Positions 15,924-24,570 of a DNA stretch of 64,000 bases are shown here, piece by piece (within the stretch, counting starts at the first letter, position 1; every line of letters starts with the position of its first letter). The position numbers and the translations under genes are program-made. The notes beneath the pieces were generated by a model. The model saw nothing but the letters and a program-made list of their open reading frames with translations, had not been told where the DNA came from and did not search any database. The stretch comes from Geomonas sp. Red32 (GTDB taxonomy: Bacteria > Desulfobacterota > Desulfuromonadia > Geobacterales > Geobacteraceae): the NCBI RefSeq assembly GCF_023652955.1, contig NZ_JAKLOY010000006.1, forward strand, positions 248,001 through 312,000, given 5' to 3'.

Positions 15924-17963
15924 TCAGCTTTCCCTCCTCGTCTTCAACCAGCAGCGCAAGGTTTCCGCCACGCTCCAGGCCTGGGCGATGCATCCGCGGG
16001 GGTCGTAGGGGGATTCGGCGTCGCAGATCTCGCTGATGGAGCCGACGCATTGCTCTCCCAGTTGGGTGGCGAGCCCCTCGAGAAAGCCGCGGGCGTCGGC
16101 GGCCCGGCCGGGATTGAGCCTCAGCCAGGCGTCCACGAAGGGGCCGATGAGCCAGGGCCAGACGGTCCCCTGGTGGTAGGCGGCGTCGCGCGCCCGGATG
16201 TCGCCCGTATAGGTCGCCTTGTAGTCCGGGTGCCCCGGCGCGAGCGTCCTCAAGCCGACCGGGGTGAGGAGCCGCTCTTCTACGATCTTCATTACCGGCT
16301 CCCATCTCTCCCGTTCCAGTACCGGGTGGTCGAGCGAGATCGAGAAGAGCTGGTTGGGGCGGCAGGAGGCGTCGTCACCCGCTTCCCCGTCGACCACGTC
16401 ATAGAGATAGCCCCCCTCGCCATACCAGAAACGTTCGTTGAAGGAGCGGTAGCACTGCTCGGCAAAGCCCCCGAGCTGCTGCGAGTAGGGGAGATCCTCC
16501 TCGGCAACCCACCCCTGCAGCAACCTCAGGGCGTTGTACCAGAGGGCGTTGATCTCCACCGCTTTGCCCCGGCGCGGCGTCACCACCCAATCGCCGACCT
16601 TGGCGTCCATCCAGGTGAGCTGGTACCCCTTGGCCCCCTGCCTGAGGAGGCCGTCCTTGGGATCCACCCCGATGCCGAAGAGGGTCCCCGCCAGGTGGCG
16701 GTCGACGATCTGCCGCATCTGGGGAAGGATCAGCCTCAAGGTCGCCCTGTCCCCGGTCACCTCCAGGTAGCGGTGCAGGGCGTGAAAGAACCAGAGGCTT
16801 GCGTCGGCGGTATGGTAGAGCCCCTCGCTTTGCCCTTCGGGGAAGAGGTTGGGGATCAGGCCGTCCCTGACATAGTGGGCGAAGGTGCGCAGGATCCAGC
16901 CGGCTTCGTGATGGCGGCCGGTGGCGAGGGTGAGCCCCTCCAGCGAGATCATGGTGTCGCGCCCCCAGTCGGTGAACCAGTGGTAGCCGGCGATGACCGT
17001 GCAGACCTCGTCCCCCATGGCGTGGGCCCGGACGGCGTCCTCGAGCCGGCCGGCCGGGGAGATGATGAACTGGTCGGCGGCCAGTACCAGCTCGGCCGGT
17101 ACGCCGTCGAGGGCGTCCTGGGTTGCGGCCGTGAGGAGGCGGCGGCGCTCCCTCTCGGTCATCAGGGCCTCGGCCGGGGAGAGGGCGCGGATGGTCTCCC
17201 AGCTCTCGGTGGAGGCGGTCAGGGCGGCGTCCTGCCCGGGGGCAAGGTCGACCGCGAAATAGCCGGGGCTCCAGAGGCTGCCGACCGACTCGTAGCCGCG
17301 GGCGTCCTCCAGCGAATAGAAGACGTTGGAGGTGTTGCGCTCCTCCAGGGTGAAGGTTCCCCTTCCTCCCGTGATGACCAGGCGGAGCTGGGGAGCGTTG
17401 GGGCCCGAGGAGATCTGGTAGCGGTTCTCCACCGCCGAGAAGATGTAGGGGTGCTCTTCCTTCAGGTCGACCGGGGAGTCGTGGGGGCGAAAATGCAGGG
17501 AGGGCTGGAGCTTCAGGCGTACCTTTCCCTCTCCCTCCACCATCCGGTAGATGAGGTGGGCGGTGTTCTGCCGGTGGGCGAGGACCAGCTGGCGTTCGAT
17601 GACCGTGCCGCCGATCTGGTAGCGCCAGATGGGAAGCCCGTCCTCCAGGCGGAAGCCGGCCAGGTGCTCCATGCCGTGGAACTCCAGGGCGCCCCCTTCT
17701 TTCTGCAGCCCGCCCAGGAGGGTGGCGCTGCCGTCGGGAAACCTGATCACCTCGGTCACCCGATTGAGGACCACGATGCGGCCCAGCGGGGCAGGGTAGG
17801 CGGCGATCAGCCAGCCGTGGTAGCGCCTGGTGAGCGCCCCGCAGACGGTCCCGGTGGCGTAGCCTCCCAGCCCGTTGGTCACCAGCCACTCGAGCTCCAT
17901 GAGCTGGCGGTTCCTCTTCTTGTTCTCTTGGTCGAGGACGATCTCCCGGGTCACGGTGGTCAT
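15924..17963 (-). CDS. Amylo-alpha-1,6-glucosidase / glycogen debranching enzyme family
   Basis: A 679-residue cytoplasmic glycoside hydrolase. The N-terminal half (EWLVTNGLGGYATGTVCGALTRRYHGWLIA, residues 24-53) is the debranching-enzyme N-terminal beta-sandwich. The C-terminal half is an alpha/alpha barrel with GYHWFTDWGRDTMISLEGL near 324-342, the signature of amylo-1,6-glucosidases, and GTVWPWLIGPF near 590. These enzymes remove alpha-1,6-linked glucose from glycogen or similar glucans. It overlaps the stop of treZ by 4 bp (ATGA), so the two are translationally coupled. The pair points to alpha-glucan turnover linked to trehalose. Exact substrate is inferred. Confidence 0.88.
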   Translation of the reverse strand: MTTVTREIVLDQENKKRNRQLMELEWLVTNGLGGYATGTVCGALTRRYHGWLIAAYPAPLGRIVVLNRVTEVIRFPDGSATLLGGLQKEGGALEFHGMEHLAGFRLEDGLPIWRYQIGGTVIERQLVLAHRQNTAHLIYRMVEGEGKVRLKLQPSLHFRPHDSPVDLKEEHPYIFSAVENRYQISSGPNAPQLRLVITGGRGTFTLEERNTSNVFYSLEDARGYESVGSLWSPGYFAVDLAPGQDAALTASTESWETIRALSPAEALMTERERRRLLTAATQDALDGVPAELVLAADQFIISPAGRLEDAVRAHAMGDEVCTVIAGYHWFTDWGRDTMISLEGLTLATGRHHEAGWILRTFAHYVRDGLIPNLFPEGQSEGLYHTADASLWFFHALHRYLEVTGDRATLRLILPQMRQIVDRHLAGTLFGIGVDPKDGLLRQGAKGYQLTWMDAKVGDWVVTPRRGKAVEINALWYNALRLLQGWVAEEDLPYSQQLGGFAEQCYRSFNERFWYGEGGYLYDVVDGEAGDDASCRPNQLFSISLDHPVLERERWEPVMKIVEERLLTPVGLRTLAPGHPDYKATYTGDIRARDAAYHQGTVWPWLIGPFVDAWLRLNPGRAADARGFLEGLATQLGEQCVGSISEICDAESPYDPRGCIAQAWSVAETLRCWLKTRRES

Positions 17964-19858
17964 TTCGCTTCTCCCTCCGGCACCTGCTTAAGCACCACGG
18001 CAGCGTTGCCTTGAACGATCCAGAAACGGTCGGTATCGAGTTCCGCCGGGGTACCCGATCCCCCGTATTCGATCCGTTCGCTGGTCCAAAGCACTTCCCA
18101 CCGGCACCCTTCCGGCGGGGCCAGCATCGGCTCGGGAGCCGGGGCGAGATGGAGCTCGCGCCCCAGGTTGAAGAGGAGGAGCCGGTACTCGTCCTTCAAC
18201 TGGTAGCGGAGCAGGAAGGCGGCTCTCCCGAGCACCGCCCCCTCGATGAAGGCGTTGTATCCCTCACTGAAGACAGTGTCGCTCTTTCTGAGCCGGATCA
18301 GGTCCCGGTAGAGCGCAAAGACCTTGACGTTGCGGGCCCGCTCGGAAAGGTCGAGCCGGGACTGCTCGAAGGTCGACTGGTCGTACGGCTTGTCGATCGC
18401 CTCGATGATGTGGGGATTGTCGATATTGGTGAACTGCTTGAGGAATTCGATGCGGCCGATGTGTACCTGCTCGGAGATCTCTGGGCTCAGGTCGGCGAAG
18501 TACTGGAAGGGGTTCGAGGCGGAAAACTCCTGTCCCTGGAAGATGAGGGGCGTCTGCGGGGAGAGAAGGAGCAAGGTGGCCACCGCCCGCAGCGCGCCGG
18601 GATTGGTGAGGGTGTGAATCCTCGCCCCCCAGGCGGAGTTGCCGATCTGGTCGTGGTTCTGGATGTAGTGGACGAACCGGTTTCTCCCTTTCCCCGCCGT
18701 CGGCGAACCGCGGCGCTTCCCCTGCCAGTAGAAGCGTTGTCCCTGGTAGAGGTACCCCCACTTGATGCTGGAGACCAGTTCCTGGGGGGAGCCCAGGTAC
18801 TCCATGTAATAGGCGTCGTGGTAGCCGGTCAGGGCGACGTGGGCGGCATGGTGGAAGTCGTCGTTCCAGACGGCGTCCATCCCGAAGCCACCCTGGCCGG
18901 CGGGGAGGAGGCAGCGCCGGTCCTGGGGCTCGTTCTCCGCGAACATGAGAACCTTCCTTTTGTCGGCCGCCGCCCTTGCGGCATCGGTGATGTCGCCCAG
19001 GATGTGACGGGGGGAGCGGTCCAGGATGGAATGGGTGGAGTCGAAGCGCAGACCGTCGAAATGGTACTCGTTCATCCAGTAGGCGCCGTTGGCGACGAAG
19101 TATTCCCTCACCGGGCCGCAGTTGTTTTCGTCGAAGTTGATGGCCCGCCCCCAGCCGCTCTCCTCGGGGCTGTAGTAGTCGTGGGAGAATTTCTCGAGGT
19201 AGTTTCCCTCCGGACCGAAGTGGTTGTAGACCACGTCCAGCACCACCCCGAGTCCCACCTGGTGGGCGCGGTCGACGAAGCGCTTGAGGTCTTCGGGTGC
19301 GCCGTAGTTGCGGCAGGGAGCGAAGTGGTTGACGCCGTCGTAGCCCCAGCCGAACCTCCCGGGGAAGTCGGCGACCGGCATGATCTCCACCAGCGTAACC
19401 CCGAGGTCGAGCAGGGCGGGGAACTGTTCCATGGCGGCCGCCCAGGTGCCTTCCCTGGTGAAGGTCCCGGTGTGGATCTCGTAAATGACGTGCCCGTCGA
19501 GCGGTATCCCTTTCCACTTGGCGTCCGTCCACTCGAACCCGGAAGGGTCGATCACCATGGAGGGGCCGTGGGGCCCTTCGGGCTGGTAGCGGGAGGCGGG
19601 GCAGGGGAAGCTCTCGCCGCCGTCCAGACGGTAGCGGTAGAGCGAGCCGCTCCGCGCCTGGCCGGTTACCCCTGAAAAGTATCCCCCCTTCTCCGGCTTG
19701 AGGTCGACGGCCGCCATCTCCGGATGGTTCTCTTGCTCACCCAGGATGACCGCCTCCACCTTGCGGCAGTTCGGCGCCCACACCCGGAAACTGACCCCTT
19801 CCGGTACGATTTCGGCCCCGACCGGATATCTCCTCGCCGTCCCCTGTGCCTTCGGCAT
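17960..19858 (-). CDS. treZ: Malto-oligosyltrehalose trehalohydrolase
   Basis: A 632-residue GH13 enzyme that releases trehalose from maltooligosyl-trehalose. The N-terminal carbohydrate-binding module has VSFRVWAPNCRKVEAV (residues 21-36). The barrel begins near VIYEIHTGTFTREGTW and includes VEIMPVADFPGRFGWGYDG, DVVYNHFGPEGNYL, the nucleophile Asp in GLRFDSTHSI, the acid Glu in MFAENEPQD and the HDQIGNS motif. TreZ is preferred over a branching enzyme because of the PVADFPG and NHFGPEGN segments. TreY, which makes its substrate, is not in the window. The start ATG has AGGAGAGAGG upstream. First gene of a three-gene minus-strand unit. Confidence 0.93.
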   Translation of the reverse strand: MPKAQGTARRYPVGAEIVPEGVSFRVWAPNCRKVEAVILGEQENHPEMAAVDLKPEKGGYFSGVTGQARSGSLYRYRLDGGESFPCPASRYQPEGPHGPSMVIDPSGFEWTDAKWKGIPLDGHVIYEIHTGTFTREGTWAAAMEQFPALLDLGVTLVEIMPVADFPGRFGWGYDGVNHFAPCRNYGAPEDLKRFVDRAHQVGLGVVLDVVYNHFGPEGNYLEKFSHDYYSPEESGWGRAINFDENNCGPVREYFVANGAYWMNEYHFDGLRFDSTHSILDRSPRHILGDITDAARAAADKRKVLMFAENEPQDRRCLLPAGQGGFGMDAVWNDDFHHAAHVALTGYHDAYYMEYLGSPQELVSSIKWGYLYQGQRFYWQGKRRGSPTAGKGRNRFVHYIQNHDQIGNSAWGARIHTLTNPGALRAVATLLLLSPQTPLIFQGQEFSASNPFQYFADLSPEISEQVHIGRIEFLKQFTNIDNPHIIEAIDKPYDQSTFEQSRLDLSERARNVKVFALYRDLIRLRKSDTVFSEGYNAFIEGAVLGRAAFLLRYQLKDEYRLLLFNLGRELHLAPAPEPMLAPPEGCRWEVLWTSERIEYGGSGTPAELDTDRFWIVQGNAAVVLKQVPEGEAK

Positions 19859-20016
19859 GCACTACCTCTCTCCTGAAATTAATAGCAATTAAGGTAGCAT
19901 ACTTTCCCTGTTTGAAAACCTGGCGGCCGGATCCCCGGAGGCGACCGCCAGGCCACCCACTGGGGAGGCCAGCGATGGTAACTCCTTACTAAGACAAAAT
20001 ATTTTCAGAGGCACAT

Positions 20017-20044
20017 TTGACAGCAAAGTCGCCGCTGCTAATAT
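20017..20044 (+). promoter_or_regulatory. Predicted sigma70 promoter of the decayed sugar cluster
   Basis: TTGACA (20017-20022), 16-bp spacer, TAATAT (20039-20044), followed by a very AT-rich leader. It faces the gene remnant and dehydrogenase starting at 20124 and 20231. Confidence 0.55.
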
Positions 20045-20123
20045 TTAGAAATTATTAATTTAAATAAAAATTAATCATATTCATTAGGGACTGCGGCGGC
20101 CTAAGTGATGGATTTGAGGAGGG

Positions 20124-20231
20124 TTGCGTACTGATATCCGGTGGGGCGGATTCATTGGATCGCATCTGGCCGACGAACTGCTCCGTCACGGCCGGCAAAT
20201 CGAGAGCGCTACCGGGTTGGAGGCTATCTGA
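20124..20231 (+). pseudogene. Remnant of an NAD-dependent sugar epimerase/dehydratase N-terminus
   Basis: A 35-codon stub. Codons from about 20148 read FIGSHLADELLRHGR, which is the standard continuation of the SDR motif [15 protein letters not shown]. Just before it, the bases encode CTG ATA TCC GGT GGG GCG (LISGGA) in another frame; inserting a single base between them restores [18 protein letters not shown]. So the stub carries small deletions at its start and has lost everything after about residue 30. Its TGA overlaps the ATG of the next gene, so it may now only serve as a leader peptide that couples translation to the dehydrogenase. That it is a relic rather than a functional small gene is inferred from the family match. 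Confidence 0.65.
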
Positions 20232-21196
20232 TGGGAGAGACCATGCAGGCTGCGGTGATCGCCGCTCCCGGCCAGGCGGGAGTTTTGGAAGTCCCCCGGC
20301 CGGCCGCGGGAGTAGGGGAAGTGGTGGTGCGTCTGGAAGGGTGCGGCGTCTGCGCGTCCAACCTGCCGCTTTGGCAGGGAAGGCCCTGGTTCAGCTACCC
20401 GGCGCTCCCCGGCGCCCCCGGCCACGAAGGATGGGGGCGGGTGCAGGAAGTGGGGGAGGGAGTCACCGGATTCTCCGCGGGGGACCGGGTCACCTTCCTT
20501 TCCTACAACGCCTACGCCGAGTTCGACAAAGTACCGGGTAACTCCCTGGTCAAACTCCCCGCCTCGCTGGACGGGATCCCCTTCCCGGGTGAGCCGGTCG
20601 GCTGCGCCCTCAACGTGTTCCGCAGAAGCGACATCGAGGCGGGGCAGGTCGTGGCGGTGATCGGCGCCGGTTTCCTCGGTGCCATCGTCACCTCCCTGGC
20701 CCAGTCCCGGGGCGCTCGGGTGATCGCCATCTCCCGCCGAGCTTCCTCCCTTGAAATTGCCCGCCGCTACGGCGCCTGGGAAACCGTCCCGCTCGACGAC
20801 CACCAGACGGTCCTGGACCGGGTCCGCGAGCTGACCGGCGGCAAGTGGTGCGACCGGGTGGTCGAGGCGACCGGCTATCAGTGGCCGCTCGACCTGGCTG
20901 GGGAGCTGGTCAAGGAGCGGGGGAAGGTCATCATCGCCGGCTTTCACCAGGACGGTGCCCGCCAGGTCAACATCCAGCTCTGGAACTGGAAGGGGATCGA
21001 CGTCATCAACGCACACGAGCGGGAGGCCAAGGTCTACCTGGAGGGGATCCGGCGCGGCATCGCCGCCGTGGAGAGCGGCCTTTTCCAGGTCAACGACCTG
21101 ATGACCCACGCCTTTAGCCTGGACGAGCTGGCGCAGGCCTACCAGGCGCTCGAGCAGCGACCCGACGGCTTCATCAAGGGGATGATTCTGCTTTGA
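20231..21196 (+). CDS. Zinc-type alcohol dehydrogenase family protein (MDR)
   Basis: A 321-residue medium-chain dehydrogenase. The GroES-like N-terminal domain has GCGVCASNLPLWQG (residues 37-50; the catalytic Cys and CASN/CGSD loop) and GAPGHEGWGRVQEVG with the His-Glu pair. The Rossmann domain has VIGAGFLGAI near 144-153. The structural zinc loop with four cysteines is missing, as in shorter sugar-alcohol/sorbitol-type members. Start ATG at 20231 has TTGGAGG 7 bp upstream; an in-frame ATG at 20243 is less well placed. It is the only intact oxidoreductase in a decaying glycosylation cluster, so a sugar-nucleotide or polyol substrate is likely but unproven. Confidence 0.8.
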   Translation: MGETMQAAVIAAPGQAGVLEVPRPAAGVGEVVVRLEGCGVCASNLPLWQGRPWFSYPALPGAPGHEGWGRVQEVGEGVTGFSAGDRVTFLSYNAYAEFDKVPGNSLVKLPASLDGIPFPGEPVGCALNVFRRSDIEAGQVVAVIGAGFLGAIVTSLAQSRGARVIAISRRASSLEIARRYGAWETVPLDDHQTVLDRVRELTGGKWCDRVVEATGYQWPLDLAGELVKERGKVIIAGFHQDGARQVNIQLWNWKGIDVINAHEREAKVYLEGIRRGIAAVESGLFQVNDLMTHAFSLDELAQAYQALEQRPDGFIKGMILL

Positions 21197-21480
21197 CCGG
21201 TGAAGATGGAGCAAGAGGAGGGAATCCCGTCATGCAAACCACCACGAAACAACGACTGCGTGGTCCGGCTCGCCTGCTCCTGGAACATCTCCGCCGGGCA
21301 GGATGCCGTCATCGAGACGACCTTTTACGGAACGAAAGGGGGAGCCTCCTTCCGCAATGTGGAGGGAAGGGGGCGGTGGCCTGGGCCGGCAGGCTCGGTA
21401 AGGACGGTCCGGGCTTCGATCCCGAGGGGGAAAAGCTCGTCCGGGTGACGGAATTGCTCGATGCCGCCTACGGAAGGTAG
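21197..21480 (+). pseudogene. Frameshifted C-terminal remnant of a Gfo/Idh/MocA oxidoreductase
   Basis: Two neighbouring frames carry the matching pieces. One (about 21257-21370) reads VRLACSWNISAGQDAVIETTFYGTKGGASFRNV with small gaps, the typical C-terminal sheet of Gfo/Idh/MocA oxidoreductases. The other (about 21370-21480) reads AVAWAGRLGKDGPGFDPEGE and LVRVTELLDAAYGR, the family's usual final helix. A complete gene is about 350-400 codons; the entire N-terminal NAD-binding domain is missing. So the gene has lost its 5' two thirds and has at least one frameshift. It sits between the intact dehydrogenase and a glycosyltransferase. Confidence 0.7.
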
Positions 21481-21486
21481 ATTGCC

Positions 21487-22635
21487 ATGACGATGCCCTT
21501 GATCCACGTAGACAACCATACGGCGCTGGAGCCGCTTCCCAGGCGGATCCTGATGACCACCGACGCCATCGGCGGGGTCTGGACCTATGCGCTCGACCTC
21601 TGCCGGGGGCTCGCCGAGTATGGTGTCGAGGTCGCGCTGGCTACCATGGGGCAGCCGCTCACCGTACCGCAGCGGCGGGAGGCTGCCGACGAGGAGAACA
21701 TCACCCTCTACGAGAGCTGCTTCCGCCTGGAGTGGATGGACGATCCCTGGGACGACGTCCGCCAGAGCGGGGAGTGGCTTCTTTCCCTGGAGGCCAAACT
21801 CCGGCCCGATCTGGTCCATCTCAACGGCTACGCCCATGCCGCGCTTCCCTGGTCCGCCCCCTGCCTGGTGGTCGGCCATTCCTGCGTCCTTTCCTGGTGG
21901 GAGGCGGTTCACCACGAGGAGCCTCCAGCGACCCTCGATCCCTACCGCCAATCGGTGGTCCGGGGGCTGGCCGGGGCAGACCTGGTGGTGGCCCCGTCGT
22001 CCTCCATGCTGCAGGCGCTCGGAAGGATCTACCGGCCGCTTCCCAACTGCCGGGTGATTTACAACGCCCGCGGCCGGACCCGTTTTACACCGGGCAGGAA
22101 GAAGGAGTTCATCCTCTCGGTCGGGAGACTGTGGGACGACGCCAAGAACATCGGTACGCTCGCCAGGACCGCCTACCGGCTGCCGTGGCCGATCTACGTG
22201 GCCGGAGAGCAGAAGCACCCCGGTGGCGGCACTGCCGCCTTTGACGGTGTCAACCGGCTCGGCTTTCTCTCCCCCGAGGCGCTCGCCCCATGGTACTCGG
22301 CGGCCGCCGTCTACGCGCTCCCCGCGCGCTACGAGCCGTTCGGGCTCACCGTGCTGGAGGCCGCCCTTTCCGGCTGCGCCCTGGTCCTCGGGGATATTCC
22401 GACCTTCCGGGAACTCTGGGACGATGCCGCCCTCTTTGTCGATCCCGAGGACGAGGAAGAGCTCGCCCGGGAACTCCGCACCCTCTGCATGGATTCCACC
22501 CGGCTTTCCGACTTCCGCGAACGGGCCCTGCTCCGGAGCCGCTCCTTCAGCCTTGGCAAGATGACCGCCGGCTACCTGGCCGCCTACCGCGATCTCGAGC
22601 CGAGGCGGCAGATCGATCTCGACCAGGAGACTTAG
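21487..22635 (+). CDS. Glycosyltransferase family 4 protein
   Basis: A 382-residue GT-B glycosyltransferase. The N-terminal half begins RRILMTTDAIGGVWTYALDLCRGL (residues 17-40), typical for GT4 with the glycine-rich acceptor loop. The C-terminal half contains FILSVGRLWDDAKN near 217 and ALPARYEPFGLTVLEAALSGCALV near 279-302, with the E-x7-E pair (EPFGLTVLE) that binds the nucleotide sugar. It is full-length. Donor and acceptor are unknown. It lies between two gene remnants, so may be a survivor of a formerly larger cluster. A spacer of 6 bp separates it from the remnant upstream. Confidence 0.88.
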   Translation: MTMPLIHVDNHTALEPLPRRILMTTDAIGGVWTYALDLCRGLAEYGVEVALATMGQPLTVPQRREAADEENITLYESCFRLEWMDDPWDDVRQSGEWLLSLEAKLRPDLVHLNGYAHAALPWSAPCLVVGHSCVLSWWEAVHHEEPPATLDPYRQSVVRGLAGADLVVAPSSSMLQALGRIYRPLPNCRVIYNARGRTRFTPGRKKEFILSVGRLWDDAKNIGTLARTAYRLPWPIYVAGEQKHPGGGTAAFDGVNRLGFLSPEALAPWYSAAAVYALPARYEPFGLTVLEAALSGCALVLGDIPTFRELWDDAALFVDPEDEEELARELRTLCMDSTRLSDFRERALLRSRSFSLGKMTAGYLAAYRDLEPRRQIDLDQET

Positions 22636-22661
22636 GCGTCGTGAAAACAGGCGGCAACCCC

Positions 22662-23486
22662 ATGCGGATCGCGCTGTTTTACCACTCCATTCTCTCCGAC
22701 TGGAACCACGGAAACGCCCATTTCCTGGGGGAGTGGTCACCGAGCTCATGAGTCGGGGGCACCACGTCCAGGTATACGAGCCGAAAAACGGCTGGAGTTA
22801 CACGAACCTGATGGCGGAGCGGGGACCCGGCGCGCTGAAGGAGTTCAGGAACGTGTACCCGGGGCTCACGGTGACCTGGTACGAGCCGGAAAAGCTCAAC
22901 CCCGGCGCGGTCACCGAGGGATGCGACCTGGTGCTCGTGCACGAATGGAACGAGCCCGGCCTGGTGGCGAGGCTCGGGAGGTATCCGCGAGCTCTACCTG
23001 GCCCACGGATGGGCCCGGCGGGTCTGGGTATGGCACGAGGCGGCCGACGTCCGGGTTTTCCACCCGCTGGCCCCGGAGGAACAGGAAGCCGACGTGGTCT
23101 GGGTGGGGAACAGGGGAGACGAGGAGCGCAGCGAAGAAATCATGGAGTTTTTCGTCGATCCGGTGGCGAGGCTTCGCCTGAAAGGATCGGTGTACGGGGT
23201 CAGGTACCCCGGAAGGCGTCTTCTGGGATGTCGACGCCCCCGCCACCCTGGAGCGGATAGGGGGAACAGCAAAGACCCCTTCAGGAGATTGATCTCCAAG
23301 TACGACCTGGTCCTTACCTACGGCGGCGGGCTCCCCATCGTGCGGGCCTACTGCGGGTTCGGGGCCCGGGCCTGCGTTCCCATCTACATGCACGGTCCGG
23401 CCCCTTCAAACGGGGGCGAAGGCCGGATTAGGAAAGGTTGGGATGCCGTTATGCCATTCAATGTCATTGATCGGGGGACCCCATGA
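22662..23486 (+). pseudogene. Broken CgeB-like glycosyltransferase, apparently a fusion of two gene remnants
   Basis: The first 21 codons (MRIALFYHSILSDWNHGNAHF) are a typical CgeB-family start. Near 22725 a one-base loss moves the family match to another frame (VVTELMSRGHHVQVYEPKNG, LVLVHEWNEPGLVARLG to about 22975). At about 22980 an internal stretch is missing, and the match resumes in a third frame (ELYLAHGWARRVWVWHEAAD, VVWVGNRGDEERSEEIMEFF, to GVRYP at 23210). From 23210 a second, different family member is joined: VFWDVDAPATLERI in one frame, then YDLVLTYGGGLPIVRAYCGF in another. At least three frameshifts and two deletions make a functional product unlikely. Its end overlaps the next start. 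Confidence 0.75.
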
Positions 23487-24538
23487 ACATCGTCGTCTTC
23501 GGGTTGTCCATCACCTCATCCTGGGGAAACGGGCACGCCACCACCTACCGCGGTCTTTTGCGGGAGATGGCCGGACGCGGTCACAGCATCCTCTTCCTCG
23601 AGCGCGACGCGCCCTGGTACGCGCGTAACCGCGACCTACCCGAACCGGGATTCTGCCGTACCGTCCTCTACCAGTCGCTCCCCGAGATGATGAGCGAGTT
23701 CGGCCGGGAGGTCCGCGAGGCCGACTGCGTGATCGTCGGCTCCTACGTCAAGGAAGGGGTGGAAATCGGTAAGTGGGTCACCGGTGAGGCCAAAGGGATC
23801 ACCGCCTTTTACGATATCGACACCCCCGTGACGCTGGCCGATCTCCAGGACGGCACCTGCGCCTATCTCACTGCCGATCTGATCCCGCGCTACCGGCTCT
23901 ACCTTTCCTTCACCGGCGGACCGACCCTCCGGGTGCTGGAGCGGCAGTTCGGCTCGCCGATGGCCCGTCCCCTGTACTGCTCGGTCGATCCCGATCTCCA
24001 TTACCCGCTGGTGGAAAAGCCCACCTGGGACCTCGGTTATCTCGGAACCTATTCGAACGACCGGCAGCCTAGCCTGGAAAGGCTCCTCTGCAAGCCTGCC
24101 ACCCGGTGGCCCAAGGGACGCTTCGTGGTGGCCGGTGCGCAGTACCCGGCCGAGATCCGGTGGCCTGCCAACACGGATCGGATTGAGCATCTGGCCCCCG
24201 ATCACCACCGCGGCTTTTACTGCTCCCAGCGCTTCACCCTCAACCTGACAAGAAGGGCGATGCGGCGGGCCGGTTACTCCCCGAGCGTCCGGCTCTTCGA
24301 GGCGGGTGCCTGCGGCGTGCCGGTGATCAGCGACCCTTGGCCGGGGTTAGATGAATTTTTCACTCCGGGGAAGGAGATCCTGGTGGCGACCGAGGCGGAC
24401 CAGGTACTGGAGATCCTCCGCTCGTACCCTGACGAGATCCGGCGGACGATGGGTGAGCGCGCACGCACCCGCACCCTGCAGGAACATACGGCATCCCGGC
24501 GTGCCGAGGAACTGGAAGGGTATCTGCTGTCGGCCTGA
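23483..24538 (+). CDS. CgeB-family glycosyltransferase
   Basis: A 351-residue intact protein. The N-terminus MNIVVFGLSITSSWGNGHATTYRGLLREM and the VIVGSYVKEGVEIGKWV segment are typical of CgeB-like (DUF3880-type) proteins. The C-terminal half (SVRLFEAGACGVPVISDPWPGLDEFF near 271-296) is the glycosyl transferase group 1 nucleotide-sugar site with the conserved Glu. CgeB proteins were first described in spore-coat glycosylation; homologues in Gram-negative bacteria occur in sugar-modification clusters. Unlike the preceding relative it has no frame damage. The substrate is unknown. It begins 3 bp before the end of the open frame of the upstream remnant. Confidence 0.82.
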   Translation: MNIVVFGLSITSSWGNGHATTYRGLLREMAGRGHSILFLERDAPWYARNRDLPEPGFCRTVLYQSLPEMMSEFGREVREADCVIVGSYVKEGVEIGKWVTGEAKGITAFYDIDTPVTLADLQDGTCAYLTADLIPRYRLYLSFTGGPTLRVLERQFGSPMARPLYCSVDPDLHYPLVEKPTWDLGYLGTYSNDRQPSLERLLCKPATRWPKGRFVVAGAQYPAEIRWPANTDRIEHLAPDHHRGFYCSQRFTLNLTRRAMRRAGYSPSVRLFEAGACGVPVISDPWPGLDEFFTPGKEILVATEADQVLEILRSYPDEIRRTMGERARTRTLQEHTASRRAEELEGYLLSA

Positions 24539-24570
24539 GAGCCGGCACGCGAGGCAGGGATGGTGAAGAG

